Shown one piece after another: positions 46,589 through 58,840 of a stretch of DNA of 64,000 nt. Origin of the DNA: Moringa oleifera (Eukaryota > Streptophyta > Magnoliopsida > Brassicales > Moringaceae); assembly GCA_021397835.1 (NCBI GenBank), contig JAJFZO010000642.1:1-64000 (forward strand), given 5' to 3'. Made by a program: the position numbers and the translations under genes. The notes beneath the pieces were generated by a model. It worked only from the letters and a program-made list of their open reading frames with translations, was not told the DNA's origin and made no database searches. Numbering within the stretch: the stretch's first letter is position 1; each line of letters begins with the position of its first letter.

Positions 46589-48879
46589 ACCGCTGCCGCA
46601 CGCTGGGCGAGCAGCCCATGCCGTGCCTGCTGGGGGCTTCCTGGGCGTGCCAACTGTGCCCAGGGTCTGTGCGACGCGGCCCCCCTGGCTCACTCGCTGG
46701 GCACTTAGTTGAGGGACAGGGACGTGGGGGCTGGCTCGCGATGGGCGCCCGCGGCCTGGCTCATATGCTAGGCAGTCAGTCGAGGGGGAGGGACGAGGGG
46801 GCTGGCTCGCTATTGGCGCCCTTGGCCTCGCAGGCGCGCCAACCGCTGCCGCATGCTGGGCGAGCAGCCCATGACGTGCCCGCTGGGGGCTGGCTGGGCA
46901 TGCCAACCGTGCCCAGGGTCCGTGCGATGCGGCACCCCTGGCTTGCACGCTGGGCAGTCAGTCGAGAGGCAGGGACGAGGGCGCTGGCTCGCTATTGGCG
47001 CTCTCGGCCTGGCTGGCGCGCCAACCGCTGCCGTACGATGGGCGAGCAGCCCATCCCGTGCCTGCTGGGCGTTGGCTGGGCTTGCAACCCGTGCACAGGG
47101 TCCGTGCGACATGGCTCCCCTAGCTCGCACGCGAGGCAGTCAGTCGAGGGGCAGGGACGAGGGGGCTGCCTCGCTATTGTCGCCCTCGGCCTGGCTCGCG
47201 CCCCCACCTCGACCGCACGCTGGGCACTTGCCCATACCGTGCCTGCTGGGGGATGCCGCGGCATGCCTCTTGTTCCCAGGGTCTGTGCGACGCGGCACCC
47301 GTGGCTTGTATGCTGGGCAGTCAGTCGAGGGGCAGGGACGAAGGGACTGGCTTGTGATGGGCGCCCGCGGCCGGGCTGGCGCGCCCACCACTGCTGCACG
47401 CTGGGCGAGCAGCCCATGCCGTGCCTGCTGGGGGCTGCCTGGGCTTGGCAACCGTGCCCAGGGTCTGTGCGATGTGGCACCCCTGGCTTCCACGCTGGGC
47501 AGTCAGTTGAGAGGCAGGGACGAGGGGGCTGGCTCGCGATGGGCACCTGCGGCCTGGCTAGAGTGCCTACCGCTGCCGCACGCTGGGCGAGATGCCCATG
47601 CCGTGTCTGCCGGGGGCTGCCTGGGCGTGCCACCCGTGCCCAGAGTCCGTGCGATGTGGCAACCCTGGCTCCCACGCTGGGCAGTATGTCGAGGGGCAGG
47701 GACGAGGGGGCTGGCTCGATATGGGCGCCTGCGGCCTGGCTGGCGCCTCCACCGCTGCCGCACGCTGGGCAAGTGGCCCATGCCGTGCCTGCTGGGGGCT
47801 GCCTTGGCGTGCCACCCATGCCTAGGGTCTGTGCGACGCGGCCCCCCTGGCTCACTCGCTGGGCACTTAGTCGAGGGACAAGGACATGGGGGCTGGCTTG
47901 AGATGGGCACCCGCGGCCTGGCTGGTGCGCCCACCGCTGCCGCACGCTGGGCGAGCAGCCCATGCCGTGCCTGCTGGGGGCTTCCTGGGCGTGCCAACGG
48001 TGCCCAGGGTCTGTGCGACGCGGCCCGCCTGGCTCGCTCGCTGGGCCCGTAGTCAAGGGACAGGGACATCGCGGCTGGCTCGCGATGGGCGCCCGTGGCC
48101 CGGGTCATACGCTAGGCAGTCAGTCGAGGGGCAGGGACGAGGGGGCTGGCTCGCTATTGGCGCCCTTGGCCTCGCGGGCGCGCCAACCGCTGCTGCACAC
48201 TGGACGTGCAGCCAATGACGTGCCTGCTGGGGGCTGGCTGGGCATGCCAACCGTGCCCAGGGTCTTTGCGATGCGGCACCCCTGGCTTGCACGCTGGGCA
48301 GTCAGTCGAGAGGCAGGGACGATGGGGCTGGCTCGCTATTGGCGCCCTCGGCCTGGCTGGCGCACCAACCGCTGCCGCACGATGGGCGAGCATCCCATCC
48401 CGTGCCTGCTGGGCGTTGGCTGGGCATGCAACCCGTGCCCAGGGTCCGTGCGAAGCGGCTCCGCTAGCTCGCACGCAAGGCAGTCAGTCGAGGGGCAGGG
48501 ACGAGGGGGCTGGCTAGCTATTGGCGCCCTCGGCCTAGCCGGCGCGCCAACCGCTGCCGCAGGTTGGACGAGCAGCCCATGATGTGCCTGCTGGGGGCAG
48601 GATGGGCATGCCTCTCGTTCCCAGGGTCTGTGCGATGTGGCACCCCTGGTTCGCACGCTGGGCAGTCAGTCGAGGGGCAGGGACGAGGGGGCTGGCTTGC
48701 GATGGGCACCCGCGGCAGGGCTGGCGCGCCCACCGCTGCTGCACACTGGGCGAGCAGCCCATGCCGAGCCTGCTGGGGGCTACCTGGGCTTGCCAACCCT
48801 GCCCAGGGTCTGTGCGAAGAGGCCCCCCTGGCTCGCTGGCTGGGCCCTTAGTCGAGGGACAGGGACGTGGGGGCTGGCT

Positions 48880-48935
48880 AGCGATGGGGCTCCCGATGGG
48901 GCTGGCTCGCGACGCGGCACCCGTGGCTCGCACGC
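48880..48935. repeat. Internally deleted array B monomer
   Basis: After gggggctggctagcgatgg the unit repeats gatggggct, then jumps to gcgacgcggcacccgtgg, skipping the middle of a monomer. The short word gcga lies at the join, so a microhomology deletion with a small local duplication is a reasonable reading. Confidence 0.6.
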
Positions 48936-49369
48936 TGGGCAGTCAGTCAAGGGTCAGGGATGAAGGGGCTGGCTTGCGATGGGTGCCCGCGGCCCGGCTG
49001 GCGCGCCCACCACTGCTGCACGCTGGGCGAGCAGCCCATGCCGTGCCTGCTGGGGGCTGCCTGGGCTTGCCAACCGTGCCCAGGGTCCATGCGACGTGGC
49101 ACCCCTGGCTTCCACGCTGGGCAGTCAGTTGAGAGGCAGGGACGAGGGGGCTGGCTCGCGATGGGCGCCTGCGGCCTGGCTAGAGTGCCTACCGCTGCCG
49201 CACGCTGGGCGAGATGCCCATGCCGTGTCTGCTGGGGGCTGCCTGGGCGTGCCACCCGTGCCCAGAGTCCGTGCGACGCGCCACCCCTGGCTCCCACGCT
49301 GGGCAGTATGTCGAGGGGCAGGGACGAGGGGGCTGGCTCGAGATGGGCGCCTGTGGCCTGGCTGGCGCG

Positions 49370-49790
49370 CCCACCACTGCCCGACACACGGGCGAGCAGC
49401 CCATGCGCCAGTGCCTGCTGTGGGGCTGCCTTGGCGTGCCACCTTGCATAGGGTCTGTGCGCGCGGCCCCCCGGCCGACTCGCTGGGCACTTAGTGAGGA
49501 CAGGGACGTGGGGGCTGGCTCGAGATGGGGCGCCGGCCGCTGGCTGGGGCACCCCACCGCTGCCGCACGCGGGCGAGCGGCCAATGCCCTCCTGTTGGGG
49601 GCTTCCTGGGCGTTGCCAAACCGTGCCCAGGTCTGTTGCGGACGGCGCACCTGGCTCGCTCGCTGGGAACTTAGTAAAGGGACAGGGACGTGGGGGCTGG
49701 CTGCGATGGCGCGGGGATCACGGCCTGGCCATACGCTAGGCAGTCAGTGAGGGGCAGGGGCACGAACCGGGGGATGGGCTCGCTAATTGA
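49370..49790. repeat. Indel-riddled array B monomers
   Basis: Many single-base indels are present: ctgcccgacacacgggcg, catgcgccagtgcctg, ctgtggggctgcc, gcgcgcggccccccggccg, tagtgaggacaggg, gatggggcgccggccgc, gggcgttgccaaaccg, gtctgttgcggacggcg, ggcaggggcacgaaccggg and gctaattgacgcccc. Units on both sides are clean. Low consensus quality in a GC-rich repeat is the simplest explanation. Confidence 0.75.
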
Positions 49791-49981
49791 CGCCCCTCGG
49801 CCTGGCCGGCGCGCCAACCGCTGCCGCACGCAGGGCGAGCAGCCCATGCCGTGCCTGCTGGGGGCTGCCTTGGCGTGCCACCCTTGCCTAGGGTCTGTGC
49901 GACGCGGCCCCCCTGGCTCGCTCGCTGGCACTTAGTCGAGGGACAGGGACATGGGGGCTGGCTCGCGATGGGTGCTCGCGG

Positions 49982-52900
49982 CCTGGCTCATACGCTAGGC
50001 AGTCAGTTGAGGGGCAGGGACGAGGGGGCTGGCCCGCTATTGGCGCCCTCGGCCTGGCCGGCGCGCCAACCGCTGCCGCACGCTGGGCGAGCAGCCCATG
50101 ACGTGCCTGCTGGGGGCTGCCTGGGCATGCCAACCGTGCCCAGGGTCGATGCGACACGGCACCCCTGGTTTGTACGCTGGGCAGTCGGTTGAGAGGCAGG
50201 GACGAGGGGGCTGGCTCGCGATGGGCGCCTGCGGCCTGGCTAGAGTGCCTACCGCTGCCGCACGCTGGGCGAGATGCCCATGCCGTGTCTGCTGGGGGCT
50301 GCCTGGGCGTGCCACCCGTGCCCAGAGTCCGTGCGACGCGCCACCCCTGGCTCCCACGCTGGGCAGTATGTCGAGGGGCAGGGACGAGGGGGCTGGCTCG
50401 AGATGGGCCCCTGCGGCCTGGCTGGCGCGCCCACCGCTGCCAGACGCAGGGCGAGCAGCCCATGCCGTGCCTGCTGGGGGCTGCCTTGGCGTGCCACCCT
50501 TGCCTACGGTCTGTGCGACGCGGCCCCCCTGGCTCGCTCGCTGGGCACTTAGTCGAGGGACAGGGACGTGGGGGCTGGCTCGAGATGGGCACCCGCGGCC
50601 TGGCTGGTGCGCCCACCGCTGCCGCACGCTGGGTGAGCGGCCCATGCCGTGCCTGCTGGGGGCTTCCTGGGCGTGCCAACCGTGCCCACGGTCTGTGCGA
50701 CGCCGCCCCCCCGGCTGGCTCGCTGGGCACTTAGTCGAGGGACAGGGACGTGGGGGCTGGCTCGAGATGGGCACTCGCGGCCTGGCTCATACGCTAGGCA
50801 GTCAGTTGAGGGGCAGGGACGAGGGGGCTGGCTCGCTATTGGCGCCCTCGGCCTGGCCGGTGCGCCAACCGCTGCCGCACGCAGGGCGAGCAGCCCATGC
50901 CGTGCCTGCTGGGGGCTGCCTTGGCGTGCCACCCTTGCCTAGTGTCTGTGCGACGCGGCCCCCCTGGCTCGCTCACTGGGCACTTAGTCGAGGGACAGGG
51001 ACGTGGCGGCTGGCTCGCGATGGGCTCCCGCGGCCTCGCTCATACCCAAGGCAGTCAGTCGACGGGCAGGGACAAGGGGGCTGGCTCGCTATTGGCGCCG
51101 TTGGCCTGGCTAGCGCGCCAACTGCTGCCGCACGCTGGGCAAGCAGCCCGTGACGTGCCTGCTGGGGGCTGCCTGGGCATGCCAACCGTGCCCAGGGTCC
51201 GTGCGACGCGGCACCCCCTGGCTTGCACGCTGGCCAGTCAGTTGAGAGGCAGGGACGAGGGGGCTGGCTCGCGATGGGCGCCTGTGGCCTGGCTGGCGTG
51301 CCCACCGCTGCCGGACGCTGGGCGAGATGCCCATGCTGTGTCTGCTGGGGGCTGCCTGGGCGTGCCACCCGTGCCCAGAGTCCATGCGACGCGGCACCCC
51401 TGGCTCCCACGCTGGGCAGTATGTCGAGGGGCAGGGACAAGGGTGCTGGCTCGAGATGGGCGCCTGTGGCCGGGCTGGCGCGCCCACCGCTGCCGCACAC
51501 TGGGCGAGCAGCCCATGCCGTGCCTGCTGGGGGCTGCCTTGGCGTGCCACCCTTGCCTAGGGTCTGTGCGACGCGGCCCCCCTGGCTCGCTCGCTGGGCA
51601 CTTAGTCGAGGGACAGGGACGTGGGGGATGGCTCGAGATGGGCGCCCGCCGCCTGGCTGGTGCGCCCACCGCTGCCGCACGCTGGGCGAGCGGCCAATGC
51701 CCTGTCTGCTGGGGGCTTCCTGGGCGTGCCAACCGTGCCCAGGGTCTGTGCGACGGCGCCCCCCCGGCTCGCTCGCTGGGCACTTAGTCGAGGGACAGGG
51801 ACGTGGGGGCTGGCTCGCGATGGGCGCTCGCGGTCTGGCTCATACGCTAGGCAGTCAGTTGAGGGGCAGGGACGAGGGGGCTGGCTCGCTATTGGCGCCC
51901 TCGGCCTGGCCGGCGCGCCAGCCGCTGCCGCACGCTGGGCGAGCAGCCCATGAAGTGCCTGCTGGGGGCTGCCTGGGCATGCCAACCGTGCCCAGGGTCC
52001 ATGCGACACGGCACCCCTGGTTTGTACGCTGGACAGTCAGTTGAGAGGCAGGGACGAGGGGGCTGGCTCGCGTTGGGCACCTGCGGCCTGGCTAGAGTGC
52101 CCACCGCTGCCGCACGCTGGGCGAGATGCCCATGCCGTGTCTGCTGGGGGCTGCCTGGGCGTGCCACCCGTGCCCAGAGTCCGTGCGACGCGCCACCCCT
52201 GGCTCCCACGCTGGGCAGTATGTCGAGGGGCAGGGATGAGGGGGCTGGCTCGAGATGGGCCCCTGCGGCCTGGCTGGCGCGCCCACCGCTGCCGCACGCA
52301 GGGCGAGCAGCCCATGCCGTGCCTGCTGGGGGCTGCCTTGGCGCGCCACCCTTGCCTAGGGTCTGTGCGACTCGGCCCCCCTGGCTCGCTCGCTGGGCAC
52401 TTAGTCGAGGGACAGGGACATGGGGGCTGGCTCGCGATGGGCTCCCGCGGCCTCGCTCATACGCAAGGCAGTCAGTCGACGGGCAGGGACAAGGGGGCTG
52501 GCTCGCTATTGGCGCCCTTGGCCTGGCTAGCGCGCCAACTGCTGCCGCACGCTGGGCGAGCAGCCCGTGACGTGCCTGCTGGGGGCTGCCTGGGCATGCC
52601 AACCGTGCCCAGGGTCCGTGCGACGCGGCACCCCCTGGCTTGCACGCTGGGCAGTCAGTTGAGAGGCAGGGACGAGGGGGCTGGCTCGCGATGGGCGCCT
52701 GTGGCCTGGCTGGCGTGCCCACCACTGCCGCACGCTGGGCGAGATGCCCATGCCGTGTCTGCTGGGAGCTGCCTGGGCGTGCCACCCGTGCCCAGAGTCC
52801 GTGCGACGTGCCACCCCTGGCTCCCACGCTGGGCAGTATGTCGAGGGGCAGGGATGAGGGTGCTGGCTCGAGATGGGCGCCTGTGGCCTGGCTGGTGCGC

Positions 52901-53870
52901 CCACCGCTGCCGCACGCTGGGCGAGCGGCCCATGCCGTGCCTGCTGGGGGCTTCCTTCGCGTGCCAACTGTGCCCACGGTCTGTGCGACGCCGCCCCCCT
53001 GGCTCGCTCGCTGGGCACTTAGTCGAGGGACAGGGACGTGGGGGCTGGCTCGCGATGGGCGCTCGCGGCCTGGCTCATACGCTAGGCAGTCAGTTGAGGG
53101 GCAGGGACGAGGGGGCTGGCTCGCTATTGGCGCCCTCGGCCTGGCTGGCGCGCCAACCGCTGCCGCACGCTGGGCGAGCAGCCCATGACGTGCCTGCTGG
53201 GGGCAGGATGGGCATGCCAACCGTGCCCAGGGTCCGTGCGACGCGGCACCCCTTGCTTGCTCGCTGGGCAGTCAGTGGAGTGGCAGGGACGAGGGGGCTG
53301 GCTCGCTATTGGCGCACTCGGCCTGGCTGGCGCGCCAACCACTGCCGCATGCTGGGCGAGCAGCCCATGCCGTGCCTGCTGGGGGCTGGCTGGGCATGCC
53401 ACCCATGGTCAGGGTCCGTGCGACGCGGCACTCCTGGCTCGCTAGCTGGGCAGTCAGTCGAGGGGCAGGGCCGAGGGCTGCCTCGCTATTGTCGCCCTCG
53501 GCCTGGCTGGCACCCCCACCTCTACCGCACGCTGGGCACTTGCCCATGCCGTGCCTGCTGGGGGATGCCGCGGCATGCCTCTCGTTCCCAGGGTCTGTGC
53601 GACGTGGCACCCCTGGCTCGTACGCTGGGCAGTCAGTCGAGGGGCAGGGACGAGGGGGCTGGCTTGCGAGGGGCGCCCGCGGCCGGGCTGGCTCGCACCC
53701 CGCTGTCGCACGCTGGCGAGCAGCCCATGCCGTGCCTGCTGGGGGCTGCCTGGGCATGCCAACCGTGCCCAGGGTCTGTGCAACGAGGCCCCCCTGGCTC
53801 GATCGCTGGGCCCTTAGTTGAGGGACAGAGACGTGGGGGCTGGCTCGCGATGGGCTCCCGCGGCCTGGCT
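49982..53870. repeat. Array B higher-order repeat of full plus 71-bp truncated monomers
   Basis: A monomer shortened by 111 bp recurs: cctggct is followed directly by catacgctaggcagtcag, fusing the two ctggct sites of the unit. The joins are at 49,982, 50,781, 51,034, 51,834, 52,451, 53,069 and 53,864. Gaps are 799, 253, 800, 617, 618 and 795 bp, matching 4, 1, 4, 3, 3 and 4 full monomers plus one 71-bp monomer, with at most 4 bp of slack. A further join at 49,724 lies in the noisy stretch. Two sequence forms of the join (catacgctagg and catacgcaagg or catacccaagg) alternate in part, so blocks were duplicated together. Confidence 0.88.
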
Positions 53871-55960
53871 CATACGCAAGGCAGTCAGTCGACGGGCAGG
53901 GACAAGGGGGCTGGCTCGCTATTGGCGCCCTTGGCCTGGCTAGCGCGCGAACTGCTGCCGCACGCTGGGCGAGCAGCCCGTGACGTGCCTGCTGGGGGCT
54001 GCCTGGGCATGCCAACCGTGCCCAGGGTCCGTGCGACGCGGCACCCCCTGGCTTGCACGCTGGGCAGTCAGTTGAGAGGCAGGGACGAGGGGGCTGGCTC
54101 GCGATGGGCGCCCGCGGCCTGGCTGGAACGCCCACCGCTGCCACAGGCTGGGCGAGCAACCCATGTCGTGCCTGCCGGGGGCAGCCTCGGTGTGCCACCC
54201 GTGCCCAGGGTCAATGCGACGCATCACCCCTGGCTCGCATGCTGGGCAGTCAGTCGAGGGGCATGGACGAGGGGGCTGTCTCGCGATGGGCGTCCGCGGC
54301 CTTGCTGGCGCACCCACCGCTGCAGCACGCTGGGCGAGCAGCCCATGCCGTGCCTGCTGGGGGATGCTGGGGCATGCCCAGGGTCCACGCAACATGGCTC
54401 CCCAGGCTCGCTCACTGGGCACTTAGTCGAGGGACAGGGACGAGGGGGCCAGCTCGCAATGGGCGCCCGCGGCCTGGCTGGCACGCCCACCGCTGCCACA
54501 CGCTGGGAGAGCAGCCCATGGCGTGCCTGCTGGGGGCTGGTGGGGCATGCCAACTGTGCCCAGGGTCCGTGCGATGCGGCACCCCTTGCACGCTGGGCAG
54601 TCAGTCGAGAGGCAGGGACGAGGGGGCTTGCTCGCTATTGGCACCCTCGGCCTGGCTGGCGCACCAACCGCTGCTGAACGCTGGGTGAGCAGCCCATGCC
54701 GTGCCTGCTGGGCACTGGCTGGGCATGCCACCCATTCCCAGGGTCCGTGCAATGCGGCTCCCTGGGCTCGCACGCTGGGCCGTACGTCGAGGGGCAGGGA
54801 CGAGGGGCTGGCTCACGACAAGCGCCCGCGGCCTGGCTGGCACGCGCACCGCTTCCGCACTCTGGGCGAGCAGCCCATGCCATGCCTGCTGGCAGCTTCC
54901 TGGGTGTGCCACCTGTGCCCAGGGTCGGCGCAACGCAGCCACCCTGGCTCGCTCGCTGGGTACTTAGTCGAGGGACAGGGACGTGGGGACTGGCTCGCGA
55001 TGGGCACCTGCGGCCAGGCTGGCGCGCCCACCGATGCCGCACGCTGGGCGAGCAGCCCATGCCGTGCCTTCTTGGGGCTACCTGGGAGTTCCACCCATGC
55101 ACAGGGTCCGTGCGATGCGGCATCCTGGCTCACACGCTGGGCAGTCAGTCGAGGGGCAGGGATGAGGGGGCTGGCTCACGGTAGGCAGCCGCCACCTGGC
55201 TGGCAAGCCCCCCGCTGCCGCACGCTGTGCGAGCAGCCCATGCCGTGCCTGTTGGGGGCTTGCTGGGCATGCCACCCATGACCAGGGTCTGTGCGACGCG
55301 GCACCCCTGGCTTTCTAGCTGGGAAGTCAGTCGAGGGGCAGGGCCGAGGGCTGCCTCGCTATTGTCGCCCTCGGCCTGGCTGGCGCCCCCACCTCTACCG
55401 CACGCTGGGCACTTGCTCATGCCGTGACTGCTGGGGGATGCCGGGGCATGCCTAACGTTCCCTGGGTCTGTGCGACGCGGCACCCCTGGCTCGTACGCTG
55501 GCAGTCAGTCGAGGGGCAGGGACGAGGGGGCTGGCTCGCTATTGGCGCCCTTGGCATGGCTGGCACGCCAACTGCTGCCGCACGCTGGGCGAGCAGCCCA
55601 TGCCTTGCCTGCTGGGGGCTTGCTGGGCATGCCACCCGTGACCAGGGTCTGTGCGATGTGGCACCCCTGGCTCGCATGCTGGGCAGTCAGTCGAGAGACA
55701 GGGACGAGGGGCTGGCTCGCTATTGGCGCCCTCGGCCTGGCTGGCGCGCCAACCGCTGCCTCACGCTGGGCGAGCAGCCCATGCTGTAACTGCTGGGCGC
55801 TGGCTGGGCATGCCACCCGTGTCCAGGTTCCGTGTGACGCGGCACCCCTGGCTAGCACGCTGGGAAGTCAGTCGAGGGGCAGGGCCGAGGGCTGCCTCGC
55901 TATTGTCGCCCTCTGCCTTGCTGGCGCCCCCACCTCTACCGCACGATGGGCACTTGCTCA
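53871..55960. repeat. Irregular array B section
   Basis: About 11.5 monomers of mixed subtype. Some units have the shorter gaggggctggctc form, lacking one or two G (near 54,810 and 55,710). A divergent subtype carries cgctattgtcgccctc, ggcgcccccacctctaccgc and gggcacttgctcatgc (near 55,360 and 55,900). No fixed higher-order period was found by eye. Confidence 0.7.
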
Positions 55961-58840
55961 TGCCGTGACTGCTGGGGGATGCCGGGGCATGCCCCCCATT
56001 CCCAGGTTCCGTGTGACGCGGTACCTGTGGCTCGTACGCTGGGCAGTCAGTCGAGGGGCAGGGACGAGGGGGCTGGCTCGCTATGGGCGCCCGCGGCCTG
56101 GCTGGCGCGCACACCGCTAACACACGCTGGTCGAGCAGCCCATGCCGTGCCTGCTGGGGGCTGGCTGGGCATGCCAACCGTGCCCAGGGTCCATGCGACA
56201 CAGCACCCCTTGCACGCTGGGCAGTCAGTCGAGGGACAGGGGCGTTGGGGCAGGCTCGCGATGGGAGCCCGCGGCCTGGCTGGCGCGCCCACCGCTGCCG
56301 CACGCTGGGCGAGCAGCCCATGCTGTGCCTTCTTGGGGCTGCCTGGGAGTGCCACCCATGCACAGGGTCCGTGCAATGCGGCATCCTGGCTCACACGCTG
56401 GGAAGTCAGTCGAGGGGCAGGAACGAGGGGGCTGGCACGCATTGGGCAGCCGCGGCGTGGCTGGCGCGCTCACCGCTGCTGCACGCTGTGCGAGCAGCCC
56501 ATGCCATGCCTGCTGGGGGATGCCTGGGCGTGCCACAAGTGCCCAGGGTCTGTGCGACTCGGCTCCCCTGCCTCGCAAGCTGGGCAGTCAGTCGAGGGGC
56601 AGGGACGAGGGGGCTGGCTCGCGATGGGCGCCCGCGGCCTGGCTGGCGTGCCCACCGCTGCCGCTCGCTTGGCAAGCAGCCCATCCTGTGCCTGCTGGGG
56701 GCTGCCTGGGTGTGCCACCAATGCCCAGGTTCCATGCGACACGGCACTCCTGGCTCAAAAGCTGGGCAGTCAGTCGAGGGGCAGGGACAAGGGGGCTGTC
56801 TCGCGATGGGCGCCCGCGGCATTTCTGGCGCACCCACCGCTGCCGCACACTGGGCGAGCAGCCCATGCTGTGCCTGCTGGGGGCCGCCTGGGCGTGCCAC
56901 CTGTACCCAGGGTCTATGCGGCGCGGCACCCCTGCCCGCACGCTGGGCAGTCAGTCGAGGGGCAGGGACGAAGGGGCTGTCTCGCGATGGGCGCCCGCGG
57001 CCTTGCTGGCGCACCCACCGCTGCCGCACGCTGGGTGAGCAGCCAATGCCGTGCCTGCTGGGGGCTGGCTGGGAATGCCACCCGTGCCCAGGGTCCTTGC
57101 GACATGGCACCCCTGGCTTGCACGCTGGCCAGTCAGTAAAGGGGCAGGGATGAGGGGGCTGCCTCGCTATTGGCGCCCTCGGCCTGGCTGGCGCGTCCAC
57201 CGCTGCCGCATTCTGGGCGAGCAGCCCATGACGTGCCTGCTGGGGGCTGGCTGGGCATGCCAACCGTGCCCAGGGTCCGTGCGACGCGGCACCCCTTGCT
57301 TGCACGCTGGGCAGTCAGTTGAGAGGCAGGGACGAGGGGGCTCGCTCGCTATTGGTGCCCTCGGCCTGGCTGGCGCGCCAACCGCTGCAGCACACTGGGC
57401 GAGCAGCCCATGCCGTGCCTGCTGGGCGCTGGCTGGGCATGCCACCCGTGTACAGGGTCCGTGCGACGCGGCTCCCCTGGCTCGCACGCAGGGCAGTCAG
57501 TCGAGGGGCAGGGACAAGGGGGCTGGCTCGCTATTGGCGCCCTCGGCCTGGCTGGCGCGCCAACCGATGCTGCACGCTGGGCGAGCAGCCCATGACGTGC
57601 CTGCTGGGGGCTGGCTGGGCATGCCAACCATGCCCAGGGTCCGTGCAACACGGCACCCCTGGCTTGCACGCTGGGCAGTCAGTCGAGAGGAAGGGACAAG
57701 GGGGCTGGCTCGCTATTGGCGCAGTGGGCCTGGCTGGCGCGTGAATCGCTACCGCATGCTGGGTGAGCAGCCCATGCCGTGCCTGCTGGGGGCTTGCTGG
57801 GCATGCCACCCATGCCCAGGGTCCATGCGACGCGGCACCCCCGGCTCGCTCGCTGGGCAGTCAGTCGACGGGCAGGGCCGAGGGCTGCCTCTTTTTTTGC
57901 GCCCTCGGCCAGGCTGGCGCCGCCACCTCTACAGCACGCTGGGCACTTTCCCATGCCGTGCCTGCTGGGGGATGCCAGGGCATGCCTCTGGTTTCCAGGG
58001 TCGGTGCGACGCGGTCCCCATGGCTCGAGGGATAGGGACGAGGGGGCTTGCTCGCGATGGGCGCCCGCGGCCTGGCTGGCGCGCCCACCGCTGCCGCACG
58101 CTGGGTGAGCAGCCAATGCCGTGCCTGCTGGGGGCTGGCTGGGAATGCCACCCGTGCCCAGGGTCCTTGCGACATGGCACCCCTGGCTTGCACGCTGGCC
58201 AGTCAGTAAAGGGGCAGCGATGAGGGGGCTGCCTCGCTATTGGCGCCCTCGGCCTGGCTGGCGCGTCCACCGCTGCCGCATTCTGGGTGAGCAGCCCATG
58301 ACGTGCCTGCTGGAGGCTGGCTGGGCATGCCAACCGTGCCCAGGGTCCGTGCGACGCGGCACCCCTTGCTTGCACGCTGGGCAGTCAGTCAAGGGGCAGG
58401 GATGAGGGGGCTGGCTCGCTATGGGCGCCCTTGGCCTGGCTGGCGCGCCAACTGCTGCCGCACGCTGGGCGAGCAGCCCATGCCTTGCCTGCTGGGGGCT
58501 TGCTGGGCATGCCACCCGTGCCCAGGGTCTGTGCGATCTGGCACCCCTGGCTTGCACGCTGGGCAGTCAGTCGAGAGGCAGGGACGAGGGGCTGGCTCGC
58601 TATTGGCGCCCTCGGCCTGGCTGGCGCGCCAACTGCTGCCTCACGCTGGGCGAGCAGCCCATGCCGTGCCTGCTGGGGGCTGGCTGGGCATGCCACCCAT
58701 GCCCAGGGTCCATGCGACGCGGCACCCCTGGCTCGCACTCTGGGAAGTCAGTCGAGGGGCAGGGCCGAGGGCTGCCTCGCTATTGTCGCCCTCTGCCTGG
58801 CTGGTGCCCCCACCTCTACCGCACGCTGGGCACTTGCCCA
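55961..58840. repeat. Long-range duplication in array B, copy 1
   Basis: From tgccgtgactgctggggg (55,961) an ordered set of variant monomers recurs 2,880 bp later. It includes accgctaacacacgctgg, ccttcttggggctgcctggg, tgcggcatcctggctcac and gctggcacgcattggg. The match at this offset holds to about 56,600. Further right the counterpart is displaced by about 340 bp: the unit with ctttttttgcgccctcgg at 57,891 pairs with 61,111. It also holds an extra short-range copy, since 57,051-57,300 recurs at 58,121-58,370, close to 6 monomers. Confidence 0.75.
58010..58045. repeat. Small deletion at a monomer start
   Basis: The unit reads ccccatggctcgagggatag, whereas its sister near 61,232-61,270 keeps cgtacgctgggcagtcagtc between ggctc and aagggg. 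About 22 bp are missing. This accounts for the duplicated segments 57,051 and 58,121 being 1,070 bp apart rather than 1,092. Confidence 0.7.

Larger units (their letters stand above)
46115..49369. repeat. Array B section with truncated monomers
   Basis: Full monomers of the cagtatgtcgaggggcaggg, gacttagtcgagggacaggg-like and gtcagtcgagaggcaggg subtypes are mixed with shortened ones. Monomers shortened to about 71 bp join at 46,755 and 48,099 (1,344 bp apart, close to 7 x 182 + 71). A different truncation near 48,880-48,930 joins gcgatggggctcccgatgg to gcgacgcggcacccg. A 20-bp triplication lies at 46,529-46,588. Confidence 0.75.

Noticed and set aside
52041..54677. An 878-codon open frame, and others of 571, 584 and 664 codons in array B
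   Set aside because: The translation follows the 182-bp repeat through rotating frames, overlaps equally long frames on the other strand, and has no domain, start context or unique sequence. It is a by-product of few stop codons at 76% GC.
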